This document shows, in pieces, positions 6,311 through 13,380 of a stretch of 17,813 nucleotides of DNA. Numbering within the stretch: the first letter of the stretch is position 1; every line of letters starts with the position of its first letter. The stretch covers positions 1 through 17,813 of the forward strand of contig JBKJKJ010000456.1 in assembly GCA_046597455.1 (NCBI GenBank), read 5' to 3'. Source of the stretch: JAQGMV01 sp046597455. Lineage in GTDB: Bacteria > Pseudomonadota > Gammaproteobacteria > Burkholderiales > SG8-41. A program made the position numbers and the translations under genes. The notes below the pieces were generated by a model that was not told the origin of the DNA, did not search any database, and was given only the letters and a program-made list of their open reading frames with translations.

Positions 6311-6528
6311 GTTTTATGACTCGTCCACTAGAATGCCCCCGGATCCTGCTGTCGCCGCCGTGAAAAGCCCGGGCTCGAGGGTCACGCGTCGTCGTGCAGG
6401 CCTGCGCTGCAACCAGAAGCTCCGCTGCGGCCAGGCTCGACGCGGGATTATACCGAAAAGGCATTCGCGTTGCTGCGGCACCGGGCATCACCGATAATCG
6501 CTCTGGTAATGCTAAGCCCAACAAGTCA
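6311..6528. promoter_or_regulatory. Divergent region between cytochrome c operon and sulP
   Basis: 218 bases without a convincing gene. A perfect TATAAT on the minus strand (6447-6452, preceded by CGG) is a good -10 for the cytochrome operon and would give a leader of roughly 130 bases; its -35 (CAGCAA about 17 bases upstream) is poor. On the plus strand TAGAAT at 6329-6334 is a possible -10 for the transporter, also with a weak -35. The two candidate promoters would transcribe through each other. Confidence 0.4.
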
Positions 6529-8361
6529 GTGAGTTTCAAGGACTCCTACACGGCGCAACTCGCACCGCATCTGCTGCGCCTGCTCCCTTTCCTGCATTGG
6601 TGGCCGCGTGTCAATCGGGTGACGCTGCGCGCGGACGCGATTGCCGGCGCCATCGGCGCCATCGTGGTTTTGCCTCAAGGCGTCGCGTTCGCGACCATCG
6701 CCGGGATGCCCCCCGAATACGGCCTGTACGCCGCGATCGTTCCCGCAATCGTCGCGGCGCTGTTCGGCTCGAGCTGGCATCTGGTCTCGGGACCCACGAC
6801 GGCGATCTCGATCGTCATCTATTCGACGATGAGCACGCTCGCGGAGCCTTTTTCGAGGGCTTACGTGGATCTCGTGCTGCTTTCCACGTTTCTGGTCGGC
6901 GTCTTCCAGCTCGCAATGGGGATCGGCCGGCTCGGCGTGCTGGTCAATTTCATTTCGCACACCGTCGTGGTGGGCTTCACCGCCGGCGCCGGACTGCTCA
7001 TCGCGGGGACCCAGATTCAGCATTTTTTCGGTATCCCGATGTCGCGAGGCATGTCTTTCGCGGAGTCGATCCACGCCTTCTTCACGCGCTTCCACGAGCT
7101 CAACTGGTACGTGACCCTGGTCGGTCTGGTGACTCTGCTCGCCGGCATCAGTGTGCGTCGGCGCTTTCCCAAATTTCCCTACATGATTGCTGCGATGCTC
7201 GCGGGCAGCCTCACCGCGCTCGTCCTCGGCCTGATTCCAGGGCTCGCCGATACGCACAACATTCCCATGGTTGCCGCGCTTTCGGCAGCGCTCCCGCAGT
7301 TTGCCGCACCGCCGTTTACGCTCGAAGCTTTGCGCAAGACCGCGTCGATCGCGGTGGCCATCACCATGCTCGGCCTGACCGAAGCCGTGTCGATTTCGCG
7401 CGCGATCGCGTTGCGTTCCGAACAGCGTGTCAACGGCAACCAGGAATTCATCGGCCAGGGACTTTCCAATATTTTCGGCAGCTTCTTCTCGGCTTACGCG
7501 TCCAGCGGCTCGTTCAACCGCAGCGGCCTGAACTACGAAGCGGGCGCCAAAACGCCGCTGGCCGCGGTGTTCGCCGCGGTGCTGTTGATCCTGATTCTGC
7601 TGCTGGTGGCGCCGCTTGCACGCTATCTGCCGATCCCTGCCATGGCCGCCATACTGTTCCTCGTGGCGTGGGGTCTGATCGACTTCAAGGCGGTGCGCAA
7701 CATCGTTCGAACCAGCCGCTCGGAGACCGCCGTGCTCGGCGTGACGCTCGTCGCGACGCTGACCGCCCAGCTCGAGTTTGCGATCTACATCGGCGTGCTG
7801 CTTTCGCTGATGCTCTATCTCAGCCGCACTTCGCGTCCGCGAATCGACGACGTCAAGCCCGACCCGAGCGAGCATAGCTATCTCTTCACGACGCGCAGTG
7901 GTCTGCCCGACTGTCCGCAGCTCAAGATGGTGCGGATCAACGGATCGATTTTCTTCGGCGCGGTCGATCATGTGCAGCGGATACTGCAAAACATCGATAT
8001 CGACAAGCCTACCCAGAAGCACCTGCTGATCGACGCGACCGGCATCAACTTCATCGACATCGCCGGCGCCGAAATGCTCGCGGTCGAAGCCAAGCGCAGA
8101 CGCAGGCTGGGCGGAGGACTGTACCTCTACCGGGTAAACAGTGAAGTCATGCAACTGCTGGAGCGCGGCGGATATTTCGACGATATCGGCAAAGACAATA
8201 TCTTCCCGGTGAAGGCCCGCGCCGTGGGCTTTATCTATAGCAAGCTCGACACCGAAATCTGTCGCCGATGCGAAGCCCAGATCTTCAGGGAGTGCAAGGC
8301 GAGCCTGCCGAACACCGAGCCTCGCGAAGCCGTGCGGCCCGTCGCAGCCGTATCGGGCTGA
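6529..8361 (+). CDS. SulP/SLC26 family anion transporter with C-terminal STAS domain
   Basis: About 610 residues from the chosen GTG at 6529. The family signature is near the N-terminus: AIVVLPQGVAFATIAGMPPEYG, then GLYAAIVPAIVAALFGSS and HLVSGPTTAISI. About ten or more hydrophobic membrane segments follow to about residue 435. A cytoplasmic STAS domain (about 465-560) contains LLIDATGINFIDIAGAEML; the serine often found at that turn is alanine here. The tail has cysteines at about 578, 581 and 589 (C-X2-C-X7-C). Inner-membrane uptake of sulfate, bicarbonate or a related anion is expected; the substrate cannot be read from sequence. The start is uncertain: an ATG at 6394 would add 45 residues of low-complexity, non-family sequence. 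The downstream adenosyltransferase gene begins one base after the stop. Confidence 0.92.
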   Translation: MSFKDSYTAQLAPHLLRLLPFLHWWPRVNRVTLRADAIAGAIGAIVVLPQGVAFATIAGMPPEYGLYAAIVPAIVAALFGSSWHLVSGPTTAISIVIYSTMSTLAEPFSRAYVDLVLLSTFLVGVFQLAMGIGRLGVLVNFISHTVVVGFTAGAGLLIAGTQIQHFFGIPMSRGMSFAESIHAFFTRFHELNWYVTLVGLVTLLAGISVRRRFPKFPYMIAAMLAGSLTALVLGLIPGLADTHNIPMVAALSAALPQFAAPPFTLEALRKTASIAVAITMLGLTEAVSISRAIALRSEQRVNGNQEFIGQGLSNIFGSFFSAYASSGSFNRSGLNYEAGAKTPLAAVFAAVLLILILLLVAPLARYLPIPAMAAILFLVAWGLIDFKAVRNIVRTSRSETAVLGVTLVATLTAQLEFAIYIGVLLSLMLYLSRTSRPRIDDVKPDPSEHSYLFTTRSGLPDCPQLKMVRINGSIFFGAVDHVQRILQNIDIDKPTQKHLLIDATGINFIDIAGAEMLAVEAKRRRRLGGGLYLYRVNSEVMQLLERGGYFDDIGKDNIFPVKARAVGFIYSKLDTEICRRCEAQIFRECKASLPNTEPREAVRPVAAVSG

Positions 8362-8362
8362 C

Positions 8363-8920
8363 ATGGGAAAGCGGCTCACCCGGATTTACACTCGTACCGG
8401 CGACGGCGGCACGACGGGTCTCGCCGACGGCTCTCGCGTCGCCAAAGACGCGCCGCGCATCGAGGCCATCGGCGACGTCGACGAGCTGAACAGCACGCTG
8501 GGTGTGCTGCTCGGCGAGACCTTGCCCGAATCCACACGCGCGATGCTGGTCGCCGTGCAGCACGATCTGTTCGATCTCGGCGGAGAGCTGAGCATACCGG
8601 GACACGCAATCATCAGCGATGCCCACATCGCGCGGCTCGAGCGCGAGCTCGACGCGGCCAATGCGCCGCTGCCGCCACTCAAGGAGTTCGTGCTGCCCGG
8701 AGGGTGCCGCGCAGCAGCGGCTGCTCATGTCGCGCGGGCCGTATGCCGGCGTGCGGAGCGCAGGCTCGTCACGCTGGCACGCGCAGAAACGGTGCCCGCG
8801 CCGCTGCTTCGGTATCTGAACCGGCTCTCCGACCTGCTTTTCGTCACCGCACGCGCGCTCAATCGTCACGCGGGCGAAGGCGACGTACTGTGGGTGCAGG
8901 GAAAAAACCGGGAGGGTTGA
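8363..8920 (+). CDS. pduO: PduO-type cob(I)alamin adenosyltransferase
   Basis: 185 residues. It transfers the 5'-deoxyadenosyl group of ATP to cob(I)alamin to make coenzyme B12 and works as a trimer in the cytoplasm. The ATP-binding N-terminal motif YTRTGDGGTTGL is at 9-20, then IGDVDELNSTLG (36-47), the FVLPGG turn (109-114), the ARAVCRRAERR helix (124-134) and YLNRLSDLLFVTARALN (151-167); all are hallmarks of the PduO class, unrelated to the CobA/BtuR class. The ATG lies one base after the sulP stop, without an independent ribosome binding site, which points to translational coupling. A BtuF-like cobalamin-binding protein is encoded convergently just downstream, so cobalamin acquisition and activation are neighbours. 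Confidence 0.95.
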   Translation: MGKRLTRIYTRTGDGGTTGLADGSRVAKDAPRIEAIGDVDELNSTLGVLLGETLPESTRAMLVAVQHDLFDLGGELSIPGHAIISDAHIARLERELDAANAPLPPLKEFVLPGGCRAAAAAHVARAVCRRAERRLVTLARAETVPAPLLRYLNRLSDLLFVTARALNRHAGEGDVLWVQGKNREG

Positions 8921-9001
8921 ACGTTTCAGGGGTCGTACGACGACCGAGACGATCCGGAAAAAATCGGAACGTGCCTGGGACCGGTCAGTCGGGCGTACCG
9001 C
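8921..9001. promoter_or_regulatory. Convergent gap with palindrome GTCGTACGAC
   Basis: This 81-base gap lies between the convergent adenosyltransferase and btuF. It contains GTCGTACGAC (8932-8941), identical to the palindrome in the tssA-tssB gap. Here it extends into a second inverted repeat GGTCGT-ACG-ACGACC (8931-8945). The latter could form a 6-bp hairpin on either transcript, but no T-run follows, so termination is only a possibility. Confidence 0.3.
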
Positions 9002-9886
9002 TCAGCGCCGAAGGGTGCCCCGCAGGCTTTCCAGCTGTCCGCACACCGCCCGCGCCCCCAGCGCGATGCGCGGCGTCTGGCGTTGAATCAGGTCCGGCGG
9101 AATGTAGCGCACCGGTATTGTACGCAAAGCTCCGACACGCGCGTGCCGCCACTCGGATTCGAGCTCACCGCGCAGGGTTGCCGAGCTGCCGCCCAGCACG
9201 ACGTCCGGTCTTGCCGCCAACACCGCTTCAAGTGAAACCGAAGGTGTGAGCACCGGCGCATCGGAGAACACGTTGCGACCGCCGCATAATGCAATCACAT
9301 CGCTGATCAGGTGTGCGCCGCTGACGGTCAGCAGCGGCCGGTGCCAGATTTCGTAGAACACCCGTATTGGCGGGCGCGTGCTGTACCGCGCTCGCAGGGC
9401 CCCGAGCTCGCTTTCGAAATCAGCGGCTGCGGTATCGGCCGCGCGCCCGGTGCCGGCAAGTGCGCCGAGCGCACGCACCAGCCTCGGGATATCGGACAGG
9501 CGTCGCGGCTCGGTGATGAACACCGGGAACCCCAGGCGCTCGAGGCGCGCCAGGTCACCCGCCGGGTTTCCGCTCTGCCACCCGAGTATGAGATCGGGTT
9601 TGAGGGCGATGACGCGCTCCACGTCGACACGCGATGCGTCGCCGACCTGCGGCAGCCGGGTGGCGATTGCTGGATAGTCGCTGTAGCGAACCACGGCCGC
9701 GAGCTGCGACCCCGCGCCGGCGGCGTAAACCATTTCGACGAGATGCGGCGAAAGCGCAATGATGCGCACCGGAGGGGTTTTGAGCTCGACGACTGAGCCG
9801 CGATCGTCGGTAACCTGGATGGCCTGCGTCGGCGTAGCAGCGATTGCGGCAACCAGCATCGCCGCGCCGCGCAGACATCGCAGCAC
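9002..9886 (-). CDS. btuF: BtuF-like periplasmic cobalamin-binding protein
   Basis: 294 residues of a class III periplasmic substrate-binding protein. A signal peptide (about 1-22, MLRCLRGAAMLVAAIAATPTQA) has no lipobox. The N-lobe shows VRIIALSPHLVEMVYAAGAG and VVRYSDYP, then the ALKPDLILGW strand before the long linking helix. The C-lobe has FYEIWHRPLLTVSGAHLISDVIALCGGRNVF, very close to BtuF, and PDVVLGG. BtuF delivers vitamin B12 to the BtuCD importer, but no permease or ATPase gene is in the window. A siderophore/heme role is the alternative; the adjacent PduO enzyme favours cobalamin. The start is a GTG at 9886 with no clear ribosome binding site; an ATG nine codons in would shorten the signal peptide's basic end. 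It follows the cyclic-nucleotide-binding gene by 39 bases. Confidence 0.85.
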   Translation of the reverse strand: MLRCLRGAAMLVAAIAATPTQAIQVTDDRGSVVELKTPPVRIIALSPHLVEMVYAAGAGSQLAAVVRYSDYPAIATRLPQVGDASRVDVERVIALKPDLILGWQSGNPAGDLARLERLGFPVFITEPRRLSDIPRLVRALGALAGTGRAADTAAADFESELGALRARYSTRPPIRVFYEIWHRPLLTVSGAHLISDVIALCGGRNVFSDAPVLTPSVSLEAVLAARPDVVLGGSSATLRGELESEWRHARVGALRTIPVRYIPPDLIQRQTPRIALGARAVCGQLESLRGTLRR

Positions 9887-9925
9887 TGAAACCGGGCAGA
9901 TCAGTGGACTACAGCGCTGGCGTCA

Positions 9926-10468
9926 CTAGTGCACGCCTTCCATATAGCGCATCAACTTCGCACTGGTCTGGCGCAGGCGCGCGGAAAGCATGGTGACCAG
10001 TTTCACGAGGATCTTCGAGCCCAACTGAGGACGCTCGAGGATGATTTTCGCCATGTTGTCGCGGGTGAGGACGCTGAACGTGGTGGCCTGCGTGGTACGG
10101 CATGTGGCGAACCGCGGCTCCCCGTCGATCATCGACATTTCACCGATCGTCGTTCCGGCACCCACGGTGGTCATGTGCTGCTGCTCGCGCTGGAAACCGC
10201 GCTTGAGGATGTCGACTTCACCGCGAACGATCAGGAGCATGTAGTCGCCCACATCGCCTTCCCGAATGATCGTCTCGTTCGCCTGGGCACGGTATACGCC
10301 CATGTAGTCGGCGAGCGACTTGACGTCGTCGCGTGAGAATTCGGAAAACAGGGGTGCCCTTCCGAGCAGACTCGAGAGCTCCTCCGCCACCGCTGCGTTA
10401 TCTGCAATGCGCTCGAAGCGGGAAAGCGTATCGGACTCGGCCGGGAACTTCAGGTCGTCTTGCACCAT
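9926..10468 (-). CDS. Stand-alone cyclic nucleotide-binding domain protein (Crp/PKA-type fold)
   Basis: 180 residues with one cyclic nucleotide-binding domain (about 35-150) and no DNA-binding helix-turn-helix after it. Visible marks are APLFSEFSRDDVKSLADYM, the beta-roll with ETIIREGDVGDYMLLIVRGEVDI, and the phosphate-binding cassette IGEMSMIDGEPRFATC (108-123) with its Glu and Arg. The roughly 30 residues after the barrel are helical and basic (LVKLVTMLSARLRQTSAKLM). It is probably a cytoplasmic sensor that acts on a partner protein; the ligand (cAMP, cGMP or none) is unknown. The ATG at 10468 has GGTGGG just upstream, partly next to a hairpin. btuF follows 39 bases downstream in the same direction and may be co-transcribed. 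Confidence 0.88.
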   Translation of the reverse strand: MVQDDLKFPAESDTLSRFERIADNAAVAEELSSLLGRAPLFSEFSRDDVKSLADYMGVYRAQANETIIREGDVGDYMLLIVRGEVDILKRGFQREQQHMTTVGAGTTIGEMSMIDGEPRFATCRTTQATTFSVLTRDNMAKIILERPQLGSKILVKLVTMLSARLRQTSAKLMRYMEGVH

Positions 10469-10479
10469 TTCCCACCCCC

Positions 10480-10496
10480 CTGGGGAGCGTCCCCAG
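10480..10496 (-). promoter_or_regulatory. Perfect 7-bp stem-loop beside the ribosome binding site of the CNB-domain gene
   Basis: CTGGGGA and TCCCCAG flank a three-base loop. In the minus-strand mRNA the hairpin ends directly before the G-rich stretch (GGGGGTGGG) that serves as ribosome binding site, with the ATG at 10468. It could regulate translation, or it could be a single copy of a small REP-like palindromic repeat. Followed by TTTT on the plus strand it also looks like a terminator, but no plus-strand gene reads into it. Confidence 0.4.
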
Positions 10497-10566
10497 TTTT
10501 ACAGTTTAGCAGCAGGAGCGGGCCTGAATCGCCGCTCAATGACTGGTTACCCCGCTTCGCGGCTTT

Positions 10567-11640
10567 TTATTGCGCTTCTGCTTCGGCCTTGGTCCGCCGG
10601 CTGCGAACGGCGTCGGCGAGCTCGGTCAGGACGTCCAGGCTCTCTTCCCAGCCCAGGCAGCCATCGGTGATGCTCACCCCGTACTGCAGCGGCTTGCCGG
10701 GAATCAGATCCTGGCGGCCTGCCTTCAAATGACTTTCCATCATGATACCGAAAATGCGCGCATCGCCTGCTGTGACCTGGCGCGCCACATCGCGGCCGAC
10801 CTCGACCTGCCGCTGCGGATCCTTGCTGCTGTTGCCGTGGCTGAAGTCGATCATCACCCGCGCCGGTATGCCGGACTCGGCAAGCCCCTTGGCAGCGGCG
10901 GCAACGTTTTCAGCGTCGTAGTTCGGCTGTTTCCCGCCTCGCAGGATGAGGTGGCAATCCTCGTTGCCGGTCGTCGACACGATCGCGGAGTGCCCGCCTT
11001 TGGTCACCGAGAGGAAGTGATGCGGCGCTTGCGCGGCGCGAATCGCGTCGACGGCGATGCGGATGTTGCCGTCAGTGCCGTTCTTGAAGCCGACCGGACA
11101 CGACAGCCCGGACGCGAGTTCGCGATGCACCTGACTTTCGGTCGTGCGCGCACCGATCGCTCCCCACGCGACGAGGTCGCCGATGTATTGCGGGGTGATC
11201 ATGTCCAGAAACTCGCATCCCACCGGCATGCCGCTCTCGTTCAGGTCGAGCAGCAGCTGACGCGCGATCTTCAATCCTTCGTTGATGCTAAAGCTGCCGT
11301 CCAGGTTCGGATCGTTGATGAGACCTTTCCAGCCCACGGTGGTGCGCGGCTTCTCGAAATACACGCGCATGAGGATGAGGAGCTCGCCGCTCAACTTCTG
11401 CCGCGCATCAGCGAGCCGCGCCGCGTAATCCTTGGCCGCTTTCACGTCGTGGATCGAGCACGGCCCGGCGATGACGACGATGCGATCGTCCGCGCCGTGA
11501 AGCACACGATGGATCTGCTGGCGGGCCTCAACGACCGTCTTGGCCGCTTTTTCGCTCAAGGCGAATTCGCGAAGGACGTGCGAAGGCGGAACCAGCTCCT
11601 TGATTTCCTTGATCCGCACGTCGTCGGTTCTATAGTGCAT
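10567..11640 (-). CDS. aroG: 3-deoxy-7-phosphoheptulonate (DAHP) synthase, class I
   Basis: 357 residues. It condenses phosphoenolpyruvate with erythrose 4-phosphate, the first step of the shikimate pathway, in the cytoplasm. The metal ligand Cys61 (IAGPCSIHD) and PEP-binding Lys97 (VYFEKPRTTVGWKG) are at the same numbers as in E. coli AroG. The other metal-site motifs are DFSHGNSSKD (His), MMESHL (Glu) and SITDGCLGWE (Asp). The length is that of the AroF/G/H class with its N-terminal feedback extension (about 1-45). Which amino acid inhibits it (Phe, Tyr or Trp) cannot be told reliably. The ATG at 11640 has GGAAG at ideal spacing. It lies 155 bases downstream of tldD on the same strand, with its own probable promoter in between. 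Confidence 0.96.
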   Translation of the reverse strand: MHYRTDDVRIKEIKELVPPSHVLREFALSEKAAKTVVEARQQIHRVLHGADDRIVVIAGPCSIHDVKAAKDYAARLADARQKLSGELLILMRVYFEKPRTTVGWKGLINDPNLDGSFSINEGLKIARQLLLDLNESGMPVGCEFLDMITPQYIGDLVAWGAIGARTTESQVHRELASGLSCPVGFKNGTDGNIRIAVDAIRAAQAPHHFLSVTKGGHSAIVSTTGNEDCHLILRGGKQPNYDAENVAAAAKGLAESGIPARVMIDFSHGNSSKDPQRQVEVGRDVARQVTAGDARIFGIMMESHLKAGRQDLIPGKPLQYGVSITDGCLGWEESLDVLTELADAVRSRRTKAEAEAQ

Positions 11641-11668
11641 GTTACTTCCAAACCCTTGAAATCAATGC

Positions 11669-11697
11669 ATTATACCCGTGACTGCCAGAGGCTGCCT
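11669..11697 (-). promoter_or_regulatory. Probable aroG promoter (TATAAT -10)
   Basis: A perfect TATAAT on the minus strand at 11669-11674 lies about 28 bases before the aroG ATG, preceded by CGGG. The matching -35 is weak: AGGCAG or TAGGCA, 17-18 bases upstream. The initiation site would leave a short leader of about 20 bases carrying the GGAAG ribosome binding site. An inverted repeat GGCTGC/GCAGCC (11690-11695, 11704-11709) overlaps the -35 position and could be an operator. Confidence 0.6.
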
Positions 11698-11770
11698 AGG
11701 TGTGCAGCCACCTTCTTAGGGTCAATCAGGCTCTGCTCGGGGCGCCGTTTCGCGCGCGGTGAGGACTCAT

Positions 11771-11797
11771 GCCCGGGGCGATGGGACGCCGGGCGTC
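11771..11797 (-). terminator. Inverted repeats at the end of tldD
   Basis: Two competing inverted repeats overlap the tldD stop codon: GACGCC-G-GGCGTC (11785-11797), and GCCCGG/CCGGGC (11771-11776, 11789-11794) with a 12-base loop. Neither is followed by a U-run, so they could protect the 3' end or aid factor-dependent termination rather than act as an intrinsic terminator. Confidence 0.25.
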
Positions 11798-13283
11798 AAC
11801 TGCCGGTGCCGCCCACCGTCAACGCGTCGATGCGCAACGTCGGCTGACCCACGCCGACCGGCACGCTCTGACCTTCCTTGCCGCACGTGCCCACACCCGT
11901 ATCGAGCTCGAGGTCGTTGCCGATCATCGCAACGCGCGTCAGGGCATCGGGGCCGTTGCCGATGAGCGTCGCGCCTCTGACGGGATGGGTGACTTTGCCG
12001 TTTTCGATCGCGTACGCTTCCGACGCCGAAAAAACGAACTTCCCGTTCGTGATGTCGACCTGGCCACCGCCGAAATTGACGGCATACAGCCCGTTCTTCA
12101 CCGAAGCGATGATCTCCTGCGGATCCTTGTCGCCGGCGAGCATGTACGTGTTCGTCATGCGCGGCATGGGAATGTGCGCATACGATTCGCGGCGGCCGTT
12201 GCCGGTGGGGGGCATGCCCATCAGGCGCGCATTCAGGCTGTCCTGCAGATAGCCCTTGAGCACGCCGTTCTCGATGAGCACGTTATGTTGCGTCGGATTG
12301 CCTTCGTCATCGACGTTGAGCGAGCCCCGGCGCTGCGGCATCGTCCCGTCATCGACCACCGTTACACCGGGGGCGGCAACCCGCTCGCCGATGCGACCGC
12401 TGAACGCGGAGGTACCTTTGCGATTGAAGTCGCCTTCCAGCCCGTGACCGATCGCTTCGTGCAGCAGTACGCCGGGCCAGCCCGGCCCCAGGACCACCGT
12501 CATCGGACCGGCCGGCGCGGGACGTGCGTCCAGATTCACGATCGCCTGATGCACCGCTTTCTGCGCGTAGTCCTGCAACATCGCGTCGGTGAAGTAGGCG
12601 TAATCGAACCGCCCGCCTCCGCCAGCGCTACCCTGCTCGCGCCGCCCGTCCTGCTCGACGATCACCTGCACCGAGAGACGCACGAGCGGGCGCACATCCG
12701 CGGCTAGCCCCCCGTCGGAACGCGCCACCAGAATCACCTCGTACTCGCCGGCGAGCCCCGCCATCACCTGCGTGACACGGCTGTCGAGCGAGCGCGCATA
12801 GCGCTCGAGCCGCTCGAGCAGCGAGACCTTGTCCTGATCTTGCAGGCTCGCAAGCGGGTCCTGCGCCTTGTAAAGATTGCACGTAAGACTGCCGCGCTTC
12901 ACCACCTGTAAGCCGCCGCTCTGTCCGGCACGCCCGATGGCGCGCGTCGCTTCCGCAGCCGATTGCAACGCGGTCAGGCTGATGTCGTCCGAATACGCGA
13001 AAGCCGTCTTCTCGCCGCTGACGGCGCGCACTCCGACGCCCTGATCGATATTGAAGCTTCCCGATTTGACGATGCCCTCTTCGAGGCTCCAGGACTCGCT
13101 TCGGCTGTACTGGAAGTAGAGATCAGCGTAATCCACGCGGTGCGTCATGATCTGGCCGAACACCGTCTGCAGGCGCTGGTCGTCGAGCGAGTACGGCGCG
13201 AGCAGAATTTCCTGCGCGGTCGTGAAAGGCATATCCAGCAAGGCTTTGCCGGCGAGGTCCTGCGTCTGCGTCTGGAAAGTCAC
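11796..13283 (-). CDS. tldD: TldD metalloprotease subunit
   Basis: 495 residues from the GTG at 13283. TldD forms with TldE/PmbA a zinc protease that degrades unfolded short peptides and processes some modified peptides. The HEAIGH motif is at 275-280 in VLLHEAIGHGLEGDF, and the third zinc ligand cysteine is in DTGVGTCGKEGQ (about 467). The N-terminal part has DYADLYFQYSRSESWSLEEG and GSFNIDQGVGVRAVSGEKT, near-invariant in the family. An ATG 17 codons in (13232) gives the same N-terminal length as E. coli TldD and may be the true start; neither start has a good ribosome binding site. It follows the nitrilase gene by 97 bases, the conserved yhdP-nitrilase-tldD order. The TldE partner is not in the window. 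Confidence 0.96.
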   Translation of the reverse strand: MTFQTQTQDLAGKALLDMPFTTAQEILLAPYSLDDQRLQTVFGQIMTHRVDYADLYFQYSRSESWSLEEGIVKSGSFNIDQGVGVRAVSGEKTAFAYSDDISLTALQSAAEATRAIGRAGQSGGLQVVKRGSLTCNLYKAQDPLASLQDQDKVSLLERLERYARSLDSRVTQVMAGLAGEYEVILVARSDGGLAADVRPLVRLSVQVIVEQDGRREQGSAGGGGRFDYAYFTDAMLQDYAQKAVHQAIVNLDARPAPAGPMTVVLGPGWPGVLLHEAIGHGLEGDFNRKGTSAFSGRIGERVAAPGVTVVDDGTMPQRRGSLNVDDEGNPTQHNVLIENGVLKGYLQDSLNARLMGMPPTGNGRRESYAHIPMPRMTNTYMLAGDKDPQEIIASVKNGLYAVNFGGGQVDITNGKFVFSASEAYAIENGKVTHPVRGATLIGNGPDALTRVAMIGNDLELDTGVGTCGKEGQSVPVGVGQPTLRIDALTVGGTGS

Positions 13284-13380
13284 GGTGAGGGTTCGCTATT
13301 CAAAGAATTCAAAGGGCACTTCAGAAAGATCAGGGCGGGCGCCCGCGTTTGCAATGGGTGCAAGCTGGGGGCCCGCTACA
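13284..13380 (-). promoter_or_regulatory. Nitrilase-tldD intergenic region
   Basis: This 97-base gap holds a perfect 12-bp palindrome GCGGGCGCCCGC (13335-13346) and a tandem 8-base direct repeat ATTCAAAG (13298-13305, 13307-13314) 14 bases before the GTG of tldD. The AT-rich repeat is the only stretch here that looks promoter-like, but no clear -35/-10 pair is seen. Confidence 0.25.

Noticed and set aside
6526..8379. 617-codon open frame on the minus strand across the SulP gene
   Set aside because: It is antisense to a clear SulP protein. Its translation is rich in R, H, D, Q and E with no domain, as expected of a shadow frame in GC-rich DNA.
9887..9925. Cobalamin riboswitch before btuF
   Set aside because: The gap to the upstream gene is only 39 bases and lacks the B12-box context; the CCACTG-like word alone is not enough.
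10552..10568. CCGC-TTC-GCGG followed by TTTTT, looking like an intrinsic terminator
   Set aside because: The T-run is on the plus strand, where no gene reads into it. For aroG on the minus strand the T-run is on the wrong side, and the stem is only four pairs.
10570..11847. 425-codon open frame on the plus strand across aroG
   Set aside because: It is the complement of a well-conserved DAHP synthase; no recognisable protein features.
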